A stretch of 5,661 bases of DNA from Spirochaetaceae bacterium (GTDB taxonomy: Bacteria > Spirochaetota > Spirochaetia > Treponematales > Breznakiellaceae), in the NCBI GenBank assembly GCA_031283025.1, contig JAITCP010000172.1:1-5661 (forward strand), given 5' to 3'. The translations under genes and the position numbers were made by a program. The notes under the pieces were generated by a model. The model was not told where the DNA came from. It was given only the letters and a program-made list of their open reading frames with translations, and searched no databases. Below, piece after piece: positions 1 through 5,476 of this stretch; the first letter of the stretch is position 1; every line of letters starts with the position of its first letter.

Positions 1-757
1 TATTCCTTCTGACAAGGTTTCTTGAGAAACCTTTGGCTAGAATTTCGACTTTTGACCTGCCTGCTGCAGGCAGGGGCACACTTTTTTCGGCTAGATTTTC
101 TTTTGAGGCAACACGGGGAATGAGCGCCAGGTGCCGCTCCTCATCAAGGAACGGTACGCTAAGGGGAATAAGGTGAAAGCCGCCGCTCAATCCTGCTGCG
201 GCCAGTTCCGCTTCCGTCTTGTCCCGGCGGCCCTTGTAAGCGGCCAGGCGGCCTCCCGAAACAAGGAGCCGGAACAATCGTTTCAGCAATTCCGGTGTCA
301 GGGGGTGAAAGGCCCGGAAGGTAACGGTATCAAAACGGCCCGGCACGGCGTTCTCCATTTCCGTTTCTTCCACCTTGCAGTTGGAAAGCCCCAATACCGC
401 CAGAACGCTTTGCAAAAAGCCGGCCCGCCTGCCCATCCGTTCGATCAAAGTAACCTGTACGCCGGGCAGGCAAATTGCAAGCGGTATGCCGGGAAAGCCC
501 GCGCCGGAACCAACATCGGCCAGAAAAGAGCCATGCTCCAAATAAGGAAGCGGTGCAAGGGAATCCAGAATATGCTTTACGATTAACTCATCCCGATCCG
601 CCGTTTTTACCAAACCGTAAGCGGGGTTAAAGCGTTCTATTTCTTCAATATATTGAAGCAGCGCAGCGGCGATTAAAGGAAGCCTCCCTTCAATAAGCGC
701 CGCCGTAATTTTATCCGCCAGGCACAACGCTTCAAGGCCGTCGATTAGTTTACCCAT
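1..757 (-). CDS. rsmG: 16S rRNA (guanine-N7) methyltransferase RsmG (GidB), 3' end cut off by the window
   Basis: RsmG uses S-adenosylmethionine to methylate N7 of a conserved guanine (G527 in E. coli numbering) in the 530 loop of 16S rRNA; it is a cytosolic enzyme. I translated the minus strand from the ATG at 757-755: 252 codons stay open to position 2 with no stop, so the gene continues beyond the left edge. The SAM-binding loop DVGSGAGFPGIPLAI lies at residues 81-95, preceded by the family signatures NPAYGLVK (44-51) and KHILDSLAPL (61-70); DEERHLALIPR (205-215) matches the usual end of the fold. A GGGGAAG ribosome binding site (763-769) sits 5 nt before the ATG and supports this start. 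Family members are about 207-240 residues, so residues 217-252 and beyond form an extra tail, and the DNA encoding it contains two perfect inverted repeats. The gene is divergent from murE. Identity is secure; the true 3' end is unknown. Confidence 0.93.
   Translation of the reverse strand, partial: MGKLIDGLEALCLADKITAALIEGRLPLIAAALLQYIEEIERFNPAYGLVKTADRDELIVKHILDSLAPLPYLEHGSFLADVGSGAGFPGIPLAICLPGVQVTLIERMGRRAGFLQSVLAVLGLSNCKVEETEMENAVPGRFDTVTFRAFHPLTPELLKRLFRLLVSGGRLAAYKGRRDKTEAELAAAGLSGGFHLIPLSVPFLDEERHLALIPRVASKENLAEKSVPLPAAGRSKVEILAKGFSRNLVRRN
14..33. repeat. perfect inverted repeat inside the rsmG tail (8-9 bp arms)
   Basis: AAGGTTTC at 14-21 is the exact reverse complement of GAAACCTT at 26-33, around the four bases TTGA (T22 and A25 can also pair). 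It lies in the reading frame of the rsmG extension, around codons 242-248. No T-run follows on the minus strand, so a standard intrinsic terminator is unlikely. With the second palindrome at 56-74 it looks like part of a small repetitive element. Confidence 0.7.
35..95. repeat. short direct repeat GGCTAGA, 54 bp apart
   Basis: GGCTAGA occurs at 35-41 and again at 89-95, each followed by a T-rich stretch. The 54-bp offset is exactly 18 codons, so both copies encode Leu-Ala in the rsmG frame (ENLAEK and EILAKG). The copies flank the palindrome at 56-74. The repeat is short and could be chance, but it fits a composite repeat element at the end of rsmG. Confidence 0.4.
56..74. repeat. perfect 9-bp inverted repeat inside the rsmG tail
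   Basis: CCTGCCTGC (56-64) and GCAGGCAGG (66-74) are exact reverse complements separated by one base. The palindrome is GC-rich, while the sequence on both sides is AT-richer, which makes it stand out. Read on the minus strand in the rsmG frame it encodes a Pro-Ala-Ala-Gly-Arg stretch (about residues 228-234). It would form a strong hairpin in mRNA or single-stranded DNA. Confidence 0.7.
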
Positions 758-777
758 CAGTGCTTCCCCAATATATC
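749..777 (+). promoter_or_regulatory. candidate sigma70-type promoter for murE
   Basis: TTTACC (749-754, 4 of 6 to TTGACA) is followed after 17 bp by TATATC (772-777, 4 of 6 to TATAAT). Transcription would start near 784, giving a leader of about 25 nt that holds the AGGA (793-796) before the murE ATG. The -35 box overlaps the first codons of divergent rsmG. The match is moderate and other promoters within rsmG are possible. Confidence 0.35.
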
Positions 778-808
778 GTTTTTTAAGGCGTTAGGATATA
801 GTTATTCC

Positions 809-2443
809 ATGCGGCATCTTAACGATTTTTTTTCTGCTGAAACCGGGCGCAGGGCGGGATGTGTAGAACGAGTGGGAGAGGGGAATCCTCTTGTTACTTC
901 TCTGGAGTATGATTCCCGCCGTGTTCAGCCGGGGAGCCTTTACTTTGCCCTGCCGGGGCTTCACACAGACGGTCATGGATTTATCGCCGAGACAATTGCA
1001 CGCGGAGCGGCTGTTATTGTCCATCAGCATCAACTGGAACAGGCAGTTATTTCCGGCGCATCTTCCGGCGGGCCTGTCTTTATCCGCGTGGCGGATTCCC
1101 GCTTTGCCATGTCTCCCATTGCCGCCGCTTACTACAATTTTCCCGCGGAACGTCTTGTTCTTGCGGGAGTTACCGGCACGGAAGGAAAGAGTACCACCGT
1201 CTATTTGATCTGGCAGCTTCTGCGGCTGGCCGGAAAAAAAGCGGGATTCATCTCCACCGTTCAACATTCAAGCGGCGGGGATGCTGAATGGAACGCCGAA
1301 CATCAGACCACGCCGGAGGCCCCGGTAATACATCGCTGCCTTGCAGAGATGCTGAACAACGGCGCTGAATATGCCGTTATAGAAGCCAGCTCCCACGGCC
1401 TTTCCCCCCGTACCAACCGGCTGGGCGATATTGCTTTTGACACGGCTGTTATGACCAACGTAACTCACGAACATCTGGAATTTCACGGAACCTGGGAACA
1501 GTACCGGGACGACAAGGCAAATTTGTTTCGTTCTTTGGATATTAGGGCAAAGATCAACCCCAATTCCTTTGGGGTGATCAATGCGGACGACAAAAGCGCC
1601 CCGTACTTTGCCGCCGCTACAAAACAAAAAACCTTTACATTTAGTGCCGCCCTTGGCAAATCCGGCGAACCGGACGATCAAAGCGCTCCTCTTCCTGCTT
1701 GCGCTCTGCCTCCGCCCGATCTGCAGCTTTGTTCCATAGAAAGCGGTGCCGCCGGAAACCGCTATAAAATATATAGCCCCAACGATAAAACATCATTTTA
1801 TTATATAGAAGATAAATTGCCCGGCGCTTTTAACGCGGGAAATGTTTTAGCCGCCCTTCTTGCCGTTTCCGGGCTGCTGGGAAGACCTGTGGAGGAACTA
1901 ACCCCTCTGGTGCCCGCCCTTGAGCCGGTCCGGGGCCGTATGACGGCGGTAAACCGGGGGCAGCCTTTTGAGGTACTGGTGGACTATGCCCACACTCCCT
2001 CGTCCTTTATGACCATCTTCCCGCCGCTTCGTTCCCGTATCGATCAAAAGGGTGGGCGGATCATCAGCCTTTTTGGCTCCGCCGGCGAGCGGGATACCAA
2101 AAAGAGGAGCGGGCAGGGGGCCATTGCCGGGCGCTGGTCGGATGTGGTGATCCTCACCGACGAGGATCCCCGTGGTGAAGATCCTATGGCGATACTGGAG
2201 GAAATCGCCGCCGGTGTAAATAACGGGGAAGCCGCCGATAAGTTCCGCCGGGAAGAAAACCTCTTCCTTATTCCCGACAGGTTTAAGGCCATGCGGAAGG
2301 CCTTTTCACTGGCAAAAGGCGGCGATCTTGTCCTCCTCCTGGGGAAGGGGCATGAAAATTCCATTATCTATTCGGATCATACGGTAAAGTACGATGAGAT
2401 AGCCGAAGCGGAAAAAGCCCTGGACGAACTAAGAAAGCATTAA
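809..2443 (+). CDS. murE: UDP-N-acetylmuramoyl-tripeptide synthetase (MurE ligase)
   Basis: MurE is a cytosolic ATP-dependent ligase that adds the third amino acid (a diamino acid) to UDP-MurNAc-L-Ala-D-Glu in peptidoglycan precursor synthesis. The 544 residues show the N-terminal UDP-substrate domain (SLEYDSRRVQPGSLYFALPG, 31-50), the ATP loop GTEGKSTT (123-130), TTPE (167-170), EASSHGL (192-198), NVTHEHLEFHG (217-227), the lysine expected to be carbamylated (K236 in DDKANLF), DYAHTPSS (392-399), GSAGERDTKKR (423-433), the specificity motif DEDPRGEDP (451-459) and GKGHE (512-516). All catalytic blocks are present, so it should be active. The ATP loop has Glu where most Mur ligases have Asn, and DEDPR replaces the DNPR of classical diaminopimelate enzymes, so the amino acid added is uncertain; ornithine is likely if this is a treponeme. 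It is longer than the usual 490-510 residues, partly because of a Pro/Ala-rich stretch near 281-304. Start: ATG with AGGA 12 nt upstream. It is not in a division/cell-wall cluster here. Confidence 0.95.
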   Translation: MRHLNDFFSAETGRRAGCVERVGEGNPLVTSLEYDSRRVQPGSLYFALPGLHTDGHGFIAETIARGAAVIVHQHQLEQAVISGASSGGPVFIRVADSRFAMSPIAAAYYNFPAERLVLAGVTGTEGKSTTVYLIWQLLRLAGKKAGFISTVQHSSGGDAEWNAEHQTTPEAPVIHRCLAEMLNNGAEYAVIEASSHGLSPRTNRLGDIAFDTAVMTNVTHEHLEFHGTWEQYRDDKANLFRSLDIRAKINPNSFGVINADDKSAPYFAAATKQKTFTFSAALGKSGEPDDQSAPLPACALPPPDLQLCSIESGAAGNRYKIYSPNDKTSFYYIEDKLPGAFNAGNVLAALLAVSGLLGRPVEELTPLVPALEPVRGRMTAVNRGQPFEVLVDYAHTPSSFMTIFPPLRSRIDQKGGRIISLFGSAGERDTKKRSGQGAIAGRWSDVVILTDEDPRGEDPMAILEEIAAGVNNGEAADKFRREENLFLIPDRFKAMRKAFSLAKGGDLVLLLGKGHENSIIYSDHTVKYDEIAEAEKALDELRKH

Positions 2444-2474
2444 TCTTCTCTGGTTAAGGTAACGGACTAAGCAT

Positions 2475-2490
2475 CCGATATTCAAATCGG
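2475..2490 (+). promoter_or_regulatory. small inverted repeat overlapping the ribosome binding site of the 69-residue gene
   Basis: CCGAT (2475-2479) pairs with ATCGG (2486-2490). The right arm contains the first two G of the Shine-Dalgarno sequence CGGAGG (2488-2493), so the hairpin could partly hide it in the murE mRNA. The stem is only 5 bp and may be chance. Confidence 0.2.
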
Positions 2491-2493
2491 AGG
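2488..2493 (+). promoter_or_regulatory. strong ribosome binding site deciding a TTG start
   Basis: CGGAGG lies 7 nt before the TTG at 2501, the ideal spacing. It is the best Shine-Dalgarno sequence in the window and is the main reason for accepting the rare start codon and the short gene behind it. Confidence 0.7.
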
Positions 2494-2500
2494 CATTAAT

Positions 2501-2710
2501 TTGGATAAAAAACGTAATATGCTAAATCTGTACCGTATGCTGCTCAATGGAGTATTTCTGGCCTCCCTGCCGGATTCGGAAAAACATAAACTCTGGGAAG
2601 AAGCGCAAAAACACGACCCTGAGCACCCCATGCTGCCCTATTTTGACTATATTCTGGAAGGGCCGCCGGGAACACGGGGTATTTTTGAAAACCTGCACCT
2701 GGAAGCATAA
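2501..2710 (+). CDS. hypothetical protein, 69 residues, downstream of murE
   Basis: I do not recognise a family. The protein starts at TTG (read as Met) behind CGGAGG. A later in-frame ATG (2519) has no comparable site. It has a basic start (MDKKRN), a probable helical part with hydrophobic residues LYRMLLNGVFLASL (10-23), a charged stretch DSEKHKLWEEAQKHDPEH (25-42), and an end with PYFDYILEGPPGTRG (46-60). The hydrophobic part is short and interrupted by Arg and Asn, so I expect a soluble cytosolic protein, not a membrane peptide; there is no signal peptide or cysteine. It begins 57 bp after the murE stop on the same strand with no clear terminator between, so cotranscription with murE is likely. 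Its 3' end faces the convergent acyl-CoA synthetase gene 42 bp away. Clean start signals and non-repetitive composition argue for a real gene; function is unknown. Confidence 0.7.
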   Translation: MDKKRNMLNLYRMLLNGVFLASLPDSEKHKLWEEAQKHDPEHPMLPYFDYILEGPPGTRGIFENLHLEA

Positions 2711-2735
2711 AAAAATGCTGGTTAATTCTATCGGG

Positions 2736-2758
2736 GCTTAATCAGTACTGTTTTAAGC
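2736..2758. terminator. weak hairpin between convergent genes
   Basis: GCTTAA (2736-2741) pairs with TTAAGC (2753-2758) around an 11-nt loop that itself holds the palindrome CAGTACTG (2743-2750). It lies between two convergent genes, where a shared terminator is expected, and overlaps the synthetase stop codon. It is AT-rich and lacks a real T-run on either strand, so the call is tentative. Confidence 0.22.
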
Positions 2759-4495
2759 TTTCTCGTAGCTCTTGTAGAGGAAGCGGCGTATTTTCTGCTG
2801 GGCGTTCTTTTCAAATTCCTCATAACGAATGTCAAAGTCGGCGATTTTCTTGTACCCCGGCAATTTCCGGTTCACCTGCTCAATTTCTTTTCTTATTTCA
2901 AAACGAATCAGCGTGTCGGCTTCTTTGCTTATTCCGCCTTCCGCGTGTATCTGCTGCGGATGGGCCTGGGACAGAATCTCCCGGTTGGGAACGATAACCC
3001 CAAAGATTTGTTCGCCTCCGGTCTGATCCTTCCGGCCTAAAACAAGAATTTCCTTTATTGTCTGAGAACCGCTGAAGTACTGCTCTATTTCTTCGGGATA
3101 AATGTTTTTGCCCCCGGAACTGACGATAAGGTTTTTCTTCCGCCCGGTGATGTAGAGAAACCCTTTTTTGTCCTGATAACCCAGGTCTCCGGTCAAAAGC
3201 CAGCCGTCATGGGTAATCACTTCTCTGGTTGCTTCAGGGTTTTCGAAATACCCCAGCATGACTGAAGGGGACTTGGTACAAATCTCTCCAATCCCTTCTT
3301 CGTTGGGATCAATGATTTTGACTTCCGTGTATTTAACGGGCAGCCCCACCGAATAGTTGTTCTTGAAACCCGGAGTGCCTACGCTGATAAGAGGGGAGTT
3401 TTCACTCATTCCGTAACCGTGGAAGATGTTGAACCCCAGCGATTCAAAAAAGTCCGCCGTTTCGGGGCTTAAAGGGCCGCCCCCGGCGACCATGAGGCGT
3501 ATGCTTGCCAAGCCGGCCTTTTTTCGCACGAACTTGAGCATTATCTGGCCAAAGCGGACACGGCTTTTTCTTGCCTGGGCAAGAGAAATGCTCCGCAGTA
3601 AATTGATGATACCCCGTACCGGGAGGGGCAGTTTTTTTAGCCCCGCCTCCAGGCCGTCTTTAACCTTGTCGTAAAGCAGCGGTACGGCAATAAGCAGGCG
3701 TCCGTCCGCATCCCGAATATCGTCGATCACCACCTTACCTACAAGTTTTTCTACTATAATGAGCCCCGTCCCAACCGCCAAAGGCGCTAAAAATGAACAG
3801 GTGGTGGGATATGTATGGTGCAGGGGCAGTACATTGATAAAAGTATCGGTAATCCGGGGCTGAATTGACATTACGGCGGCACTTACATTGGTTATTATAT
3901 TCCGGTGAGAAAGGGTTACTCCCTTGGCAAAACCGGTAGTACCGGAAGTAAAAACGATTGACGCGGGGTCGTTTTCGTCAATACCGTCCACGGGGAGAAG
4001 GCTGATGCCGGCATCCTTGCCAAACTGCTGGTAGACTTGAGCCGCTTCTCCTTCTGCGTCTATACACAGTTTTATCTCCGTTTTTTGGGCCTTGGCAAAT
4101 TCTTCTTTACGGCTTGAATAGAAAAATGCCCTTGCTTTGGTTATATCAATAATATTGGCACATTCTGCATCGCTCACCAGGTAATCTATGGGGACAATGG
4201 CGCATCCGGCAATAGCCGTACCCATCCATACAGTCATCCATTCGGGACGGTTTCCCGCCCATAAAACAACCCTGTCCCCTTTCTTGAGCCCCGCCTTGAT
4301 AAGGCCCCGCGCTATACGGCGGCATTCATCGGCATAAAAGGCATAAGTCCAGCGGGTAAATTCGATTTGCTTGCCTGATCGGAACCGGATGGCAGCTTTT
4401 TCACCCCATTTTTGGGCAATATCGTCTAAAAAGGCGGCAAAATTACGGTATCCCAGATCGGGCCAATTAGCCAAATATTCATTCCATTGTAACAT
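2753..4495 (-). CDS. AMP-forming acyl-CoA synthetase (long-chain fatty acid--CoA ligase type)
   Basis: Enzymes of this ANL superfamily activate a carboxylic acid with ATP to an acyl-adenylate and then transfer it to CoA (or acyl carrier protein). The 580 residues contain the phosphate-binding loop TSGTTGFAKGV (183-193), PLHHTYP (224-230), AGGGPLSPE (337-345), the adenine-binding motif GYGMSENSP (360-368), GWLLTGDLGY (431-440) with the ATP-ribose aspartate, the hinge region GRKKNLIVSSGGKNIYPEEIE (451-471, written here in two parts: GRKKNLIVSS then GGKNIYPEEIE), and the C-terminal QQKIRRF with the probable catalytic lysine K568. All needed parts are present. No signal peptide or clear membrane segment is seen; such enzymes are often membrane-associated. 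Overall shape fits the long-chain (FadD/FAA1-like) group, but the substrate cannot be read from sequence and no lipid genes are nearby. The start is ATG 4495; an in-frame TAA lies three codons upstream, and no Shine-Dalgarno sequence is visible. Confidence 0.88.
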   Translation of the reverse strand: MLQWNEYLANWPDLGYRNFAAFLDDIAQKWGEKAAIRFRSGKQIEFTRWTYAFYADECRRIARGLIKAGLKKGDRVVLWAGNRPEWMTVWMGTAIAGCAIVPIDYLVSDAECANIIDITKARAFFYSSRKEEFAKAQKTEIKLCIDAEGEAAQVYQQFGKDAGISLLPVDGIDENDPASIVFTSGTTGFAKGVTLSHRNIITNVSAAVMSIQPRITDTFINVLPLHHTYPTTCSFLAPLAVGTGLIIVEKLVGKVVIDDIRDADGRLLIAVPLLYDKVKDGLEAGLKKLPLPVRGIINLLRSISLAQARKSRVRFGQIMLKFVRKKAGLASIRLMVAGGGPLSPETADFFESLGFNIFHGYGMSENSPLISVGTPGFKNNYSVGLPVKYTEVKIIDPNEEGIGEICTKSPSVMLGYFENPEATREVITHDGWLLTGDLGYQDKKGFLYITGRKKNLIVSSGGKNIYPEEIEQYFSGSQTIKEILVLGRKDQTGGEQIFGVIVPNREILSQAHPQQIHAEGGISKEADTLIRFEIRKEIEQVNRKLPGYKKIADFDIRYEEFEKNAQQKIRRFLYKSYEKA

Positions 4496-4501
4496 TTGTT
4501 C

Positions 4502-4530
4502 AGATTAACCAAAAATCCGAATTTCGTCAA
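4502..4530 (-). promoter_or_regulatory. candidate promoter giving a leaderless acyl-CoA synthetase mRNA
   Basis: On the minus strand TTGACG (4530-4525, 5 of 6 to the -35 consensus) is followed after 17 bp by TAATCT (4507-4502, 3 of 6 but with the key T1, A2 and T6). The -10 box ends only 6 nt before the ATG at 4495, so the transcript would begin at or very near the start codon. This fits the missing ribosome binding site. Confidence 0.35.
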
Positions 4531-4542
4531 GAAAAACCCGCT

Positions 4543-4566
4543 AAAAATGCAACTTTTTTGCTTTTT
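4543..4566. terminator. AT-rich hairpin with flanking A/T runs, possible terminator of the HAD gene
   Basis: Read on the minus strand, AAAAAGCAA pairs with TTGCATTTTT around a short A/G loop, with a single bulged A; the stem ends in a T-run. It lies about 45 bp after the stop of the HAD phosphatase gene. The core is only four bases with two G/C pairs, so it would be a weak terminator. Its symmetry lets it act in either direction. Confidence 0.3.
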
Positions 4567-4575
4567 ATGTGTCAA
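4547..4575 (-). promoter_or_regulatory. alternative upstream promoter with a perfect -35 box
   Basis: On the minus strand a perfect TTGACA (4575-4570) is followed after 17 bp by TTGCAT (4552-4547), a poor -10 box (3 of 6, lacking A2). It would give the acyl-CoA synthetase a leader of about 45 nt, but that leader still lacks a Shine-Dalgarno sequence near the ATG. The -10 overlaps the hairpin at 4543-4566. Confidence 0.22.
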
Positions 4576-4609
4576 AAGTTTTTCACATATCATGATTGAT
4601 GGGTATTAG

Positions 4610-5476
4610 TCAGCGAATCCTAAACTGTTCCTCCAGAAAAACGGCAACCCCGTCTTCCGCATGGGAGGGGATTTGAAACACTGCAGCCTTGCGGACGGCC
4701 TCTTTTGCGTTGGCCGGAGCGGCGGAAAAACCCGCAGCTTCAAACATGGGAAGATCGTTTTCCTCGTCCCCAAAGGCGATTGTATGCTCCGGCTTTAGGT
4801 TCAAATAATCCAGGGCGTGAAGAAGGCCCGCTCCCTTGGAAACCCCGGCAGCCAGCGTTTCCAGATAAACGGGGCAAGACCGGGCCAGATAAACGGAACT
4901 GCCAAAACGCTCCTCCAGTATGGGGCGAATCTTTTCCAAGGTTTCTTCAGCGGTAATGAACATTCCCTTTATAATAGCCGGAGTTTTGGCAAGGTATGCT
5001 TCCAGGTCTCCGGCTGCAACGGGAACACCGGTGGATTTTTCGTAGAATTCCGATTCTTCCGTTAGTTTATCCGCCATAAGAACTTCCCCGGAACTGTCCT
5101 CGTCCGGCTCATTTATTACCCCGGCGGGAAAGTACGCCTGATAGTAAATGCCCATCCGCCGGGCAAGCTCAACGCAAAAAAGCACCGGCTGGGGGTCAAT
5201 AAACCGGGTATAGATCATTTTACCCGCGCTCATGTCCGCCACTTCAGCGCCGTTATAGTAAACATGGGGGCCCTTTGCGCCAATCCGCCTGCGGAATTTT
5301 TCACCGGAATCGAGGGAACGGCCTGTAGAAAGAATGATCTGTATGCCTTTTTCCATGCAGGATTGAAGGGAACGAAGGTTCCTTTCACCCAAAGTTCTGC
5401 CGGGGCTCAGGAGGGTTCCGTCCAGATCAAAGGCCAGCGCTTTTATTGTCTGGGGGTCAAAATCGTTTGCTGTCAT
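4610..5476 (-). CDS. Cof-type HAD-superfamily phosphatase
   Basis: Cof/YbiV-type HAD enzymes are cytosolic Mg-dependent phosphatases acting on sugar phosphates, flavin nucleotides or similar small molecules through an aspartyl-phosphate. All four HAD motifs are visible in 288 residues: motif I FDLDGTLL (16-23, nucleophile D17, acid/base D19), motif II LSTGR (49-53, S50), motif III with K214 in GVSKGAGLLHAL, and motif IV GDEENDLPMF (236-245, D237 and D241 for Mg). Between motifs II and III lies a type II cap domain of about 120 residues, and the YYNGAEV stretch (73-79) and SAAPANAKEAVRKAA (251-265) are typical of the Cof group. Length is normal (usually 260-290). The start is the only good ATG: a TAA stop is in frame two codons upstream, and only a weak AAAG-like site precedes it. 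It lies 114 bp upstream of the acyl-CoA synthetase on the same strand; linked function is not evident. The substrate cannot be predicted. Confidence 0.9.
   Translation of the reverse strand: MTANDFDPQTIKALAFDLDGTLLSPGRTLGERNLRSLQSCMEKGIQIILSTGRSLDSGEKFRRRIGAKGPHVYYNGAEVADMSAGKMIYTRFIDPQPVLFCVELARRMGIYYQAYFPAGVINEPDEDSSGEVLMADKLTEESEFYEKSTGVPVAAGDLEAYLAKTPAIIKGMFITAEETLEKIRPILEERFGSSVYLARSCPVYLETLAAGVSKGAGLLHALDYLNLKPEHTIAFGDEENDLPMFEAAGFSAAPANAKEAVRKAAVFQIPSHAEDGVAVFLEEQFRIR

Noticed and set aside
131..586. Plus-strand 151-codon open frame
   Set aside because: It is antisense to rsmG, whose minus-strand frame carries clear RsmG motifs; the plus-strand protein has no recognisable features or ribosome binding site.
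791..1681. Two minus-strand open frames opposite murE
   Set aside because: They mirror the murE coding sequence, which has all Mur ligase motifs. Their translations look like random antisense protein.
2704..2719. AGCAT/ATGCT inverted repeat around six A at the end of the 69-residue gene
   Set aside because: Five-base AT-rich arms overlapping the stop codon and no T-run after them on the plus strand; too weak to call a terminator.
2547..2741. 64-codon plus-strand frame overlapping the 69-residue gene
   Set aside because: It is in another frame and has no ribosome binding site, while the TTG frame has an excellent one.
2753..5476. HAD phosphatase and acyl-CoA synthetase as one functional system
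   Set aside because: They are on the same strand but separated by 114 bp containing promoter and terminator-like signals, and no shared substrate is evident.
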